A stretch of 64,000 nucleotides of DNA from Hyphomicrobiales bacterium. GTDB taxonomy: Bacteria; Pseudomonadota; Alphaproteobacteria; Rhizobiales; Beijerinckiaceae. The DNA is taken from contig UBZM01000025.1 of assembly GCA_900470095.1 (NCBI GenBank), positions 177,517 through 241,516 on the forward strand, given 5' to 3'. This document shows positions 34,789 through 42,664 of this stretch, piece by piece (position 1 is the stretch's first letter; every line of letters starts with the position of its first letter). The position numbers and the translations under genes are program-made. The notes below the pieces were generated by a model, which was given only the letters and a program-made list of their open reading frames with translations, was not told the DNA's origin and did no database searches.

Positions 34789-35277
34789 TTACGTGCGCGG
34801 TTTCGGCGCAGGCTGGGCGCTAGGAAGGGCGGCAAGCAGCATCAGTCCGACCCCCGCCGAAATGGCGATGTCGGCTCCGTTGAAGGTCGGCCAGTGCCAG
34901 CCCTGGTAGTGCAGGTCGATGAAATCCGTGACCGCGCCCTGCCGCCAGCGATCGAGGGCATTGCCGAGTGCGCCTCCGGCGATCAGGCCAAGGCCGACAC
35001 GCTCCCGCCCGTCGTCGCAGCGTGCCGCCCAGAAGAGGAGCCCGATCGCGACGATGAGCTTGAATGCGGCCAGCAATTCCGGCCAGGCCTCGAGCGTGTC
35101 GCGGAACAGCCCGAAGCTGACGCCGTAATTGAAGCCGAGGCGCAGATTCAGGAACGGCGCGATTTCGATCAGGCGTGGCGGCACCATGACGACATCGAGG
35201 ATCAGCCATTTCGTGACCTGATCGAGAGCGAAGGCGAGGGCCGCCCAAAGCAGGGCTCGTTCGAAATGACGACGCAT
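34789..35277 (-). CDS. lspA: Lipoprotein signal peptidase (signal peptidase II)
   Basis: 162 residues with four membrane helices. The catalytic aspartates are in GNALDRW and FNGADIAI, the two LspA signature motifs. The start is the ATG at 35277 (MRRHFERALL), where the first helix begins; an upstream in-frame region extending to 35514 has no conserved sequence. It cleaves prolipoproteins such as the downstream L,D-transpeptidase. It is not followed or preceded by ileS, its common partner elsewhere. Confidence 0.93.
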   Translation of the reverse strand: MRRHFERALLWAALAFALDQVTKWLILDVVMVPPRLIEIAPFLNLRLGFNYGVSFGLFRDTLEAWPELLAAFKLIVAIGLLFWAARCDDGRERVGLGLIAGGALGNALDRWRQGAVTDFIDLHYQGWHWPTFNGADIAISAGVGLMLLAALPSAQPAPKPRT

Positions 35278-35474
35278 CACGGATGCTCCACTCTCGGGAC
35301 GTGGATTTGTCTGGATGGGATCACCTGCGTCTCCGGCTGGCTGCATCAGAGACAGGGCTTGTAGAACCTGCAGTGGCCTCAGGTTCAAGCGGATAATCTC
35401 AATCGGCCCGGAAACTGCCTGGCGATCAGGAGATTCATGCAGGGCCTTCTCAGCGCGGCGCCATCCGCGAACAA

Positions 35475-35512
35475 GCGAGCCCGGCTCAGGATATAACCTG
35501 AACCGGGCTCGC
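35475..35512 (-). terminator. Long hairpin after the second tctA gene
   Basis: A 16-bp stem (35475-35490 with 35497-35512), perfect in the minus-strand RNA apart from one G-U pair, closes a 6-base loop. It lies 33 bases downstream of the tctA stop at 35546. No strong T-tract follows. It is the probable end of the lysR-to-tctA operon. Confidence 0.65.
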
Positions 35513-35545
35513 AAGAACTCATGAACCTTGGCGCCGAAATAGCGC

Positions 35546-37063
35546 CTAGCGGCTTTCGGCCCCCTCGATGACGGGCGTCTTGCCGCGCTCGCGCCACATC
35601 CGCCAAGCCGGAGCCAGCAGGATGGCGGCGCTCAGCAGGGCGAGCGTCACGGCGATCGGGGTCGAGAGCAGCGCCGTCGTCTTGCCGCCGGAGATGGTCA
35701 AGGCGAGCCGGAGCTGGCTCTCGATCATCGGGCCGAGCAGCAGGCCGAGCACGATCGGGGCGCTCGGATAGTCCAGCCGCTCCAGCACATAGCCGATCAG
35801 CCCGACGCCGAGCAGCACCCAGAGATCGAACAGCGAGTTGTTGACCGAATAGACGCCGACGGTGACGAAGAGCAGGATCACCGGCGCGAGCACGATGCGC
35901 GGCAACCGCAACACCTGGCCGAAGATCCGCGTTGCGGCCAGGCCGCCGACGATGGCGAGCAGGAACGACGTCACCAGGAATTGCAACATGAAGCCGTAGA
36001 CGATGTCCGGATGCTCGCGGAAGAGCTGCGGGCCGGGCCTGAGGCCGTGCACGAGCAGCCCGCCGAGGATGACGGCGGCGACGCCCGAGCCCGGGATGCC
36101 GAGCGCCAGCGCCGGGATCAATGAGGCGGCGTTATCAGCGCCATTGCCGCATTCGGAGGCTGCGACGCCTTCCGGATTGCCATGGCCAAAGGTTTCCGGA
36201 TGGCGGGCGACGCGCTTGGCCTCGTTATAGGCGAGGAAGGACGACATGCTGCCGCCCGCGCCCGGCAGGATGCCGATGATGATGCCGATGATCGAGCTGC
36301 GGATCCAGACCGGTGTGAAGAAGCGCCATTGGCTGAGCGCCGAACCCTGGCGGTGCAGCTTGAGCTTGTCGCCGCTCATGCCGGTCTTCACCGCCTCCTC
36401 GATGATCTGCAGAACAGGGGGGACGGCGAAGAGGCCCGTGAGCAGCACGATGGCGCTGAAGCCGTCGAGCAGGTCGAGCTGGCCGAAGGTGAAACGTTCG
36501 GTGCCGTTCGAGATATCCTGGCCGACGGCGCCGATCAGCAGGCCGATGCCGCAGGCGATAAGCCCCTTTGGCAGATCGTCGCCGAGCAGCGAAGAGACTG
36601 TCGCAAGACCAAGAATGCCGAGCCAGAAATACTCGATCGGCCCGAACATCAGGCTGAAGGAAACCAGCGGCGGCGAAAGCAGGATGAGCGAGATCGAGGA
36701 CAGGACACTGCCGATGACGCCGGACAGGAGCGCCACCTGAAGCGCATAGGCTGCCTGACCCTTCTGGGTCATCTTGTAGCCGTCGAGCACGGTCGCGACC
36801 GAAGCCGGCGTGCCCGGCACCCGCATCAGGATGGCCGGAATGGCGCCGCCATAGGAACCGCCATTGTACATGCCGGCCATCATGCCGAGTGCAAACATCG
36901 GATCCAGCCCGAAGGTGAGCGGGATCAGCACGGCAAGGCCGGTCACCACGGTCAGGCCCGGCAGGCAGCCGACGATCAGACCGGCGATCAGGCCGATGAA
37001 CATCGCAAGGATGTTCATCGGTGCGAAGACAAGCGGAAGGGCGTGGAGGAGCGCGTCGATCAT
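35546..37063 (-). CDS. tctA: Tripartite tricarboxylate transporter large membrane subunit TctA, set 2
   Basis: 505 residues, about 11-12 membrane segments with the TctA landmarks LIVGCLPGLTVVTGLAVLIPLTFGLDP (about 29-55), YNGGSYGGAIPAILMRVPGTP (about 66-86) and GIIIGILPGAGGSMSSFLAYNEAKR. It differs clearly from the set 1 TctA and is not a recent copy of it. It overlaps tctB by 4 bases. The ligand is unknown; the operon also encodes a flavin monooxygenase and an HCCA-isomerase-like enzyme. Confidence 0.94.
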   Translation of the reverse strand: MIDALLHALPLVFAPMNILAMFIGLIAGLIVGCLPGLTVVTGLAVLIPLTFGLDPMFALGMMAGMYNGGSYGGAIPAILMRVPGTPASVATVLDGYKMTQKGQAAYALQVALLSGVIGSVLSSISLILLSPPLVSFSLMFGPIEYFWLGILGLATVSSLLGDDLPKGLIACGIGLLIGAVGQDISNGTERFTFGQLDLLDGFSAIVLLTGLFAVPPVLQIIEEAVKTGMSGDKLKLHRQGSALSQWRFFTPVWIRSSIIGIIIGILPGAGGSMSSFLAYNEAKRVARHPETFGHGNPEGVAASECGNGADNAASLIPALALGIPGSGVAAVILGGLLVHGLRPGPQLFREHPDIVYGFMLQFLVTSFLLAIVGGLAATRIFGQVLRLPRIVLAPVILLFVTVGVYSVNNSLFDLWVLLGVGLIGYVLERLDYPSAPIVLGLLLGPMIESQLRLALTISGGKTTALLSTPIAVTLALLSAAILLAPAWRMWRERGKTPVIEGAESR

Positions 37064-37557
37064 CTCAGCCGTCCCAGAAACGGGGAAAGGACATCCGGCG
37101 GGATCGGACGTTCAAGCGCATAGACGAAGATCGCCAGGATCGAGACCACACAGACCACGGCGACGATGGCCGAGAGGCGCCAGCGCTGGAAACCGACGGC
37201 GGCCGGCAGCAGAACACAGAGCGCGAGGCTCGGCAGGATGAAGCCGATGAGGCTGACCGCCGCGAAATAGACGACAAGCGCTGCGACACCGATGGCGAGG
37301 CGAGGGGCGTGCTCGGCGAAACGGCCTTGCATCGGATTGCCCCGCTGCCGCCGCAGGATTTCGCGCAACGCGATCCAGCAGCCGATCACGGCCATACCTA
37401 TGCCGATGGCAACCGGATAGGCAGCGCTCTCGGCAGGGTAGGTCGAGGCTGTGGCGATGACCGCGACGGAGGTCGCCACCAGAAGGGTGGCGAATCCGAT
37501 TTCCGCGAGGCTTCGCGACCGCCCCTGTGGGGTAGATGCCTCGGGCGTCACTTCCAT
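37060..37557 (-). CDS. tctB: Tripartite tricarboxylate transporter small membrane subunit TctB, set 2
   Basis: 165 residues with four predicted membrane segments (about 20-40, 47-65, 87-122 as a hairpin, 128-147). It lies between tctC and tctA and overlaps both: 10 bases with tctC and 4 with tctA. Sequence conservation within TctB is low, so the assignment rests on size, topology and position. Confidence 0.88.
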   Translation of the reverse strand: MEVTPEASTPQGRSRSLAEIGFATLLVATSVAVIATASTYPAESAAYPVAIGIGMAVIGCWIALREILRRQRGNPMQGRFAEHAPRLAIGVAALVVYFAAVSLIGFILPSLALCVLLPAAVGFQRWRLSAIVAVVCVVSILAIFVYALERPIPPDVLSPFLGRLR

Positions 37558-38516
37558 GGGGTTGCCTTCCAGGTGGCTTGGAGATCGGTCGAGGCGCGGT
37601 CGAGGAAGGTTTTGAAGTCTGACGAGGCGAGATATTGCAGCGGAATCTCGGCCTTCTTGGCGGCATCGAGATATTCGGGGTCCTTCAGCGCCTGGTCGAT
37701 CGCCTTTTCCAGCTTGGCGATGACATCGGCCGGGATGCCCTTCGGGGCCGCGATGCCGCGCGACGCGCCGACGACGACGTCATAGCCGCCTTCGCGGAAA
37801 GTCGGTGCGTCAGGCAAATAGGACGAGCGCTCGGCGCTCATCACGCCGATGACCTTGATGGTGCCTTCGCGTGCGATCTGCAGGGCCTCGCTGAGATTCA
37901 TCGTCGCGGCCGGGACATGGCCGCCGAGCACGGCTTGGCGCACCGGTGCCGTGCCACCAAAGAAGGCGGGGGTGAATTTGGTATCGGCCAGGCGCTGGAA
38001 GTTCAGGAGCGCGATATGCTCCGAGGAGCCGCTGGCGCCTGAGGTGCCGATGACGACGGCGCCCGAAGCCTTCTTGGCTGCGTCGACCAGGTCCTTCAGC
38101 GAGGAATAGGGGCTGTTCTTGGGAACGACAAGGACACCGGGATCGTAGACGAGATTGGCGACGGGCTGGAAGTCGCTCATCTTGAATTTCGTCTTGCCCT
38201 CGACCACGAGGGCGTTGATCGCCGGCGCGTTGATGAAGCCGATGGTGTAGCCGTCGGCCTTGCCCTGGGCGACCGAGGTCCATCCGATCTCACCGCCGGC
38301 ACCGGGCTTGTTGACGACGCCGATACGGGCGCCCGGGCCGAGATATTTCTCCATGTAGCGGGCGATCGAGCGGGCGGCGACGTCTGTGCCGCCGCCGGGT
38401 GCGAAGGCGACGATCATCTCGATCGGCTTGTCCGGGTAGTCGGCACGGGCCGGAGCGCCCGCTGCGGTGAGGAGGAGCGCGGTTCCTAGGGCGGCAACGA
38501 TCGACAACGGCTTCAT
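37548..38516 (-). CDS. tctC: Tripartite tricarboxylate transporter substrate-binding protein (Bug/TctC), set 2
   Basis: 322 residues with a signal peptide cleaved after about residue 25 (PARA-DYPDKP). The Bug signature AFAPGGGTDVAAR (residues about 36-48) and the C-terminal domain GYDVVVGASRGIAAPKGIPADVIAKLEKAIDQAL are present. It captures a carboxylate in the periplasm for the set 2 TctA/TctB. The gene starts 11 bases after the upstream isomerase-like gene. Confidence 0.94.
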   Translation of the reverse strand: MKPLSIVAALGTALLLTAAGAPARADYPDKPIEMIVAFAPGGGTDVAARSIARYMEKYLGPGARIGVVNKPGAGGEIGWTSVAQGKADGYTIGFINAPAINALVVEGKTKFKMSDFQPVANLVYDPGVLVVPKNSPYSSLKDLVDAAKKASGAVVIGTSGASGSSEHIALLNFQRLADTKFTPAFFGGTAPVRQAVLGGHVPAATMNLSEALQIAREGTIKVIGVMSAERSSYLPDAPTFREGGYDVVVGASRGIAAPKGIPADVIAKLEKAIDQALKDPEYLDAAKKAEIPLQYLASSDFKTFLDRASTDLQATWKATPWK

Positions 38517-38527
38517 GGTCGACTCCT

Positions 38528-39160
38528 TCAGGGGGCTGGGGCGGGTGTTGGAGAGGTGGTCAGCAATGCGCGTTCGACGAAATCGAGCCTGTCCTGGCCC
38601 CAGAACAGTTCGCCGTTCACGACGTAGGTAGGGGTGCCGAAGATGCCGAGATGCTCGGCTTCAGTGAGGTTGTCGTTCCAGGCCGCGACAATCGCCGGCT
38701 GCTGGGGATTGGCGACGAGCGCTACCGCGTCTTCGCCAAGGGTTTCGCGGGCGATCGCCTTCAGGGCATCGAGATCGGCAATGTCTCGGTCTTGCGCCCA
38801 GAGCGCGCGCTGGACGGCAAGAGAGAAGCTGCGCGCATCGAGGCCGGCACGGTCGATGGCGATCACGGCCTGTGCCGCCGGTTCGATCGTCCGGCACGGG
38901 TAGAAGCGCGGCTTCAGGTTGAGGTCCATGCCGAGATGGCGGCGCCAGCGATCGAGTTCGACCGCATGATAGTCCTGACGTGGATCGGGGCGGGTCCTAA
39001 GCGGAATGCCGCCATTCGCTTCGATGATCCGGATCGGCCGTAGGCGGAGATACGCGCCTGTGCGTTCGACGATGTCGTAAAGCCTGGGCGCGCCGAAATA
39101 GGCCCAGGGCGAGGAGATGCCGTAGAAGGCCTCGACCAGCGGGCGCTCACCTGCCGGCAT
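38528..39160 (-). CDS. 2-hydroxychromene-2-carboxylate isomerase family protein (DsbA-like fold)
   Basis: 210 residues from the ATG at 39160, which has GGAGG 6 bases upstream and lies within the end of the monooxygenase gene (14-base overlap). The N-terminal FYGISSPWAYFGAPRLYDI has the SSPWAY serine motif of the NahD/HCCA isomerase class in place of the CxxC of DsbA. The C-terminal GIFGTPTYVVNGELFWGQDRLDFVE is also typical. Relatives use glutathione to isomerise aromatic ring-opening products. Its pairing with a flavin monooxygenase and an acid transporter suggests an aromatic or alicyclic acid pathway, which is inference. Confidence 0.85.
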   Translation of the reverse strand: MPAGERPLVEAFYGISSPWAYFGAPRLYDIVERTGAYLRLRPIRIIEANGGIPLRTRPDPRQDYHAVELDRWRRHLGMDLNLKPRFYPCRTIEPAAQAVIAIDRAGLDARSFSLAVQRALWAQDRDIADLDALKAIARETLGEDAVALVANPQQPAIVAAWNDNLTEAEHLGIFGTPTYVVNGELFWGQDRLDFVERALLTTSPTPAPAP

Positions 39161-40616
39161 GGCTGCCCTCCAGTTCGGAGTCCGCATCCTGCCACTCATC
39201 GCCAAGCAGTTCGGGCGTGTCGTAAGCCATCAAGGCCCGGTAATGTGTCTCGCGATCGGCGACGAAGAGTGCGCGGGCGATGCCGCGAGCCAGTCTCTCG
39301 GCGCCGTCGCTGACCGCCGGAATGTCACCCGAGAGCTTTCCGTGGCTCAGCATCGCAGGATAGTTGAAGCAGTGTATGCGGGAGAGAGCGGCGCAGGTGC
39401 CCGGTGCTTTCTCCTGGAATTCGAAGGCGGAGCCGAGATCGGGCGCGTGCAGCAGCTCAGCGCTGTCGTTTCCTGGCGGTGGCGTATAGCGGTCCTTCCA
39501 GAGGCGGATGAAGGGCGCGACCGCTGCGAGTTCCGGACGCTGCGCGGGATCAACCGAGAAGCCGGTTGCGAAAATCAGGAAGTCGAGATGATGCACGCCC
39601 TTCGGCGTGGTCAGCACGAGATGGCCAGCCTGCTCCACGAGATCGAGCAACGGGCTGCCGAGATGGAAGCGTGAATTGGCATGGCGCGAGACCCGCAAGG
39701 TGCTGTCACGCGGCGGTGGAGTCTGTGCCTTCAGCGCGTAGTCGAGGAAGCGCCATTTCCAGTCGTCGGGCAGCCCCGCGAAGCCGTGTACCACGCCCTG
39801 GCTGCCGATGCCGGTGAATTTGTTGATCCGCGGCAGATCCTTGCGACGCACGATGAGATCGAGACTGGCGACGCCATGCTCCAGCGCCGTCGCAGCATTG
39901 TCCATGGCCGAGGCGCCGGCACCGATCACGCCGACCCGCAGGCCCTTCAATGCCGCAAAGTCGATATCGTCCGCGCTATGGGCCCAGAACTTGCGGTCCA
40001 TGCGATGCGCGATCGGTGGCACCCAGGGGCCGCCCAGCCCATCGCGGCCGGTGGCAAGCACCAGATGCCGCGTGAAGATGGTGCGTCTTCCCTCAACATC
40101 CGAGATGTCGAGGGCCAGGATGTCGTCGGCCAGCGGCGTCACCGCGTCGAGCGAGGTTCCGTTCGCGATCGGGAGGCTCAGCACGCGCCGATACCAGACC
40201 AGATAGTCCATCCACATGCCGCGCGGGATCTTGCCGAGGGCGTCCCAGGACGCGCGGCCGAACTGCGCCTCATACCAGGCGCGGAAGGTCAATGCGGGCA
40301 GGCCGAGTGCGGGGCCGGTGAGCTGCTTGGGCGAACGCAGGGTTTCCATGCGCGCATAGGTCACCCACGGGCCTTCCTGGCCGGTGGGAGCGCGGTCGAG
40401 AGCGGTCATGTTGGAGAGGCCGAGCCCCTTGAGTGCGGCTGAGGCTGCCAGCCCGCACATGCCTGCGCCGATCACCACGACGTCACGAACACGCTGGCCA
40501 TCGAACTCGCGCGGCGGCACCCAGTCCTTCGCCGGCCATTCCAGCCATTCAAGGTCCTGACGGAGGCGTTGCTCCAATGCGGAGAGGCCCATCGGGGCTG
40601 GCAAGGCGGCATTCAT
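39147..40616 (-). CDS. FAD/NADPH-dependent monooxygenase (flavin monooxygenase-like)
   Basis: 489 residues. The FAD-binding GAGMCG motif is at residues 50-55 and a second dinucleotide motif GVIGAGASA (NADPH) near residue 229. The intervening FWAHSADDIDF resembles the FMO/Baeyer-Villiger fingerprint but lacks its central glycine, so the enzyme is a divergent member. No signal peptide is present. The gene overlaps lysR by 4 bases (ATGA) at its start and the isomerase gene at its end, so all are cotranscribed. Probable role: oxygenation of the acid imported by the downstream TctCBA system. Confidence 0.82.
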   Translation of the reverse strand: MNAALPAPMGLSALEQRLRQDLEWLEWPAKDWVPPREFDGQRVRDVVVIGAGMCGLAASAALKGLGLSNMTALDRAPTGQEGPWVTYARMETLRSPKQLTGPALGLPALTFRAWYEAQFGRASWDALGKIPRGMWMDYLVWYRRVLSLPIANGTSLDAVTPLADDILALDISDVEGRRTIFTRHLVLATGRDGLGGPWVPPIAHRMDRKFWAHSADDIDFAALKGLRVGVIGAGASAMDNAATALEHGVASLDLIVRRKDLPRINKFTGIGSQGVVHGFAGLPDDWKWRFLDYALKAQTPPPRDSTLRVSRHANSRFHLGSPLLDLVEQAGHLVLTTPKGVHHLDFLIFATGFSVDPAQRPELAAVAPFIRLWKDRYTPPPGNDSAELLHAPDLGSAFEFQEKAPGTCAALSRIHCFNYPAMLSHGKLSGDIPAVSDGAERLARGIARALFVADRETHYRALMAYDTPELLGDEWQDADSELEGSHAGR

Positions 40617-41599
40617 GCCGTTCTTCCGATCGTTCTGGCGGCGACCGGGGCCGGGCCGAAGATATCGGCCAGCAGGCGATCACGCGCCGTGGGAGGGTGT
40701 TTGACGAAGCCGGGCAGCGTCTCGCGAGCGAGAGCCTCCAGCGCGCCGACCAGCCCTTCGACGAGAGGCGTCAGCGGCCGGCCATAAGGCGTGACCACGC
40801 CCCAGAAGAAGGAGATGGGCACGTCGAGCTTGCGGATCGCGACGCCCTCGAGCGGCATGCCATAGGCGATCACCGGTTCGAGGATCGCGATGCCGAGGCC
40901 GGCGCGCGCGGCCATCAGCGCCGTGTTGGAGGTGTTGGCATCGAGGACCGAGGCCGGCCTGACGCCAACCTGCTCGAGGGCGATGTCGACGCGCCTACGC
41001 CAGCGGAAGGGGTTGGCCATCGTGATCAGGCGACGCCCTTCTATCGAGGCCAGCGGAACCGTGTCGGAACCGGCCAGAGGGTCGTCGGCGCGGATAGCGG
41101 CTACGCAGGGCGCTTCGCCGATCCAGTGGATTTCGAGGGCGGGATGATCGACCGGCAGGCTGGTCACGCCGATTTCGGCGACATGGGTCGCGACCGACTG
41201 GACGACCTGTTCGGCCAATGCTGCACGAATATGGACCTGTTCCGGCAAGGCATCCTGGCCGAGCCGCGCCAGGGCTGCGGGCAACATGCCGGCGGCGAAG
41301 GAGGCGATCGCCGCGATCTCGAGCGAGCGCGGCTTGTCGGCGGCGATGGCCTCCGCACGCTCGCGCAGCTGCCGAAGCCAGGTGATGACGGGCTCGACTT
41401 CCTGGTGAAAGCGCAGTCCGCGCTCGGTGGGGGTGACGCGCGGGCCGCTGCGGTGAAGCACGCTGAAACCCAGCGTCTCCTCGAGCTCCTGGATCAGGCG
41501 GGTCAGGGCTGGTTGCGAGCGGCCGAGCAACCGCGCTGCGCCGGTGATGCTCCCGGCGGATATGACGGCGGCGAACGCTTCAAGCTGGCGCAGATCCAT
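40613..41599 (-). CDS. LysR-family transcriptional regulator
   Basis: 328 residues: an N-terminal winged helix, MDLRQLEAFAAVISAGSITGAARLLGRSQPALTRLIQELEETLG, and a periplasmic-binding-protein-like effector domain. It is the first gene of the operon and overlaps the monooxygenase gene; most LysR regulators are instead divergent from their targets. It probably controls its own operon in response to a pathway metabolite. The C-terminal tail is somewhat long for the family. Confidence 0.9.
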   Translation of the reverse strand: MDLRQLEAFAAVISAGSITGAARLLGRSQPALTRLIQELEETLGFSVLHRSGPRVTPTERGLRFHQEVEPVITWLRQLRERAEAIAADKPRSLEIAAIASFAAGMLPAALARLGQDALPEQVHIRAALAEQVVQSVATHVAEIGVTSLPVDHPALEIHWIGEAPCVAAIRADDPLAGSDTVPLASIEGRRLITMANPFRWRRRVDIALEQVGVRPASVLDANTSNTALMAARAGLGIAILEPVIAYGMPLEGVAIRKLDVPISFFWGVVTPYGRPLTPLVEGLVGALEALARETLPGFVKHPPTARDRLLADIFGPAPVAARTIGRTA

Positions 41600-41718
41600 C
41601 GGACGGTACCATTCCCATTTTGAATGCTAACCATGTCATGATGCGCGTCAAGCATGAAAGCGGACATGAGAATGCGATCCCCAGCTTGAGCAAGCCGGAG
41701 GCTCCGGCCGGTGGATCT

Positions 41719-42435
41719 TCAGAAATGGATGCCGTCGAAGACCCGTTCCTGGGCATTGCGGATATGGGCCTGCATCGCCTCGCGCGCCCTGACGCCGTCG
41801 CCGTCGCGGATGGCTTCGAAGACAGCCGCATGCTCGCGCTGAACCATGGCGAGATGCTCGGCCGATTGCAGGACGGAGAAGCTGCGCGCGAGGTCGATTA
41901 CGAAATCGACCTGAGGCCTCACAGCGGCCAGAGCGGCCTCGAAATAGGGGTTCTGGGTTGCTCGCGCGATCGCTGCGTGAAAATCGCTGTCCTGCTGGAC
42001 GCCGATCCGGCCCGTCTTGATCGCGAGGTGGATCGCGTCGAGTTCCTTCTGGATCGCGGCGATATCGGCCTCGCTGCGATGCAGCGCGGCCGCATAGGCA
42101 ACCTCGCCTTCGAGCGCGATCCGGAACTGATAGACGCGTCTGACATTCGAGATCGTGCGAATGCCTTCGTCCTTGCTCACGGGAGCGCGGGGCGGCGGCG
42201 CAGCCAACTGCGGTTGCACTGCCGCGATGAAGCTTCCGGCGCCTTGCCGGGAATGGATCAGGCCATCATCGCGCAGGCGCCGCAATGCCTCGCGCACCGT
42301 CGGCCGCGAGACGCCAAACTCCTGGCTCAGTTCGTTCTCGGAGGGCAGCTTGCCATCGGCGAAGACTTCGCCGCGCCGGAGGCGCTCAAGCATGTCCGCA
42401 TAGAGTACGTCGCTCAGTTTCGGGCGTTGAGACAC
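41719..42435 (-). CDS. GntR-family transcriptional regulator, FCD subgroup, divergent from the 42.7 kb operon
   Basis: 238 residues with a winged helix KLPSENELSQEFGVSRPTVREALRRLRDDGLI (about residues 29-60) and a C-terminal FCD domain (DFHAAIARATQN, HLAMVQREHAAVFEAIRDGD, AMQAHI) with the metal-binding His pattern. It is transcribed away from the ABC-creatininase operon, and the shared 230-base intergenic region holds repeated ACTTGT elements. It most likely represses that operon. Confidence 0.9.
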   Translation of the reverse strand: MSQRPKLSDVLYADMLERLRRGEVFADGKLPSENELSQEFGVSRPTVREALRRLRDDGLIHSRQGAGSFIAAVQPQLAAPPPRAPVSKDEGIRTISNVRRVYQFRIALEGEVAYAAALHRSEADIAAIQKELDAIHLAIKTGRIGVQQDSDFHAAIARATQNPYFEAALAAVRPQVDFVIDLARSFSVLQSAEHLAMVQREHAAVFEAIRDGDGVRAREAMQAHIRNAQERVFDGIHF

Positions 42436-42461
42436 GGGCGCCTTCTGTTCCAGGTCATCAC

Positions 42462-42623
42462 GAACTTGGCAAGTTCACTTGTAAACAGATTTACATACTT
42501 TGCTGCACCTGCAAAGCGACTTGGCTCTACGACTATCGGATCGCGCTATTTTTGAGCGTGCAAGGGCGCATAATCACGCAGGGCGCGCGTTGACAGACAA
42601 GTTTTCAACTCGCTACTTGTAAA
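42462..42623. promoter_or_regulatory. Divergent promoter/operator region with ACTTGT repeats
   Basis: The region holds a perfect palindrome GAACTT-GGC-AAGTTC (42462-42476), TGTAAA-CAGA-TTTACA (42480-42495), and an inverted pair ACAAGT (42597-42602) and ACTTGT (42615-42620). A consensus -35 TTGACA is at 42590-42595, so the second pair covers the likely promoter of the downstream operon, although the -10 match is poor. The repeats are good candidate sites for the GntR regulator. Confidence 0.5.
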
Positions 42624-42664
42624 GGACCGGCGACCTTCGTGGCCCGGTGCGGGGAGATCGTTTC

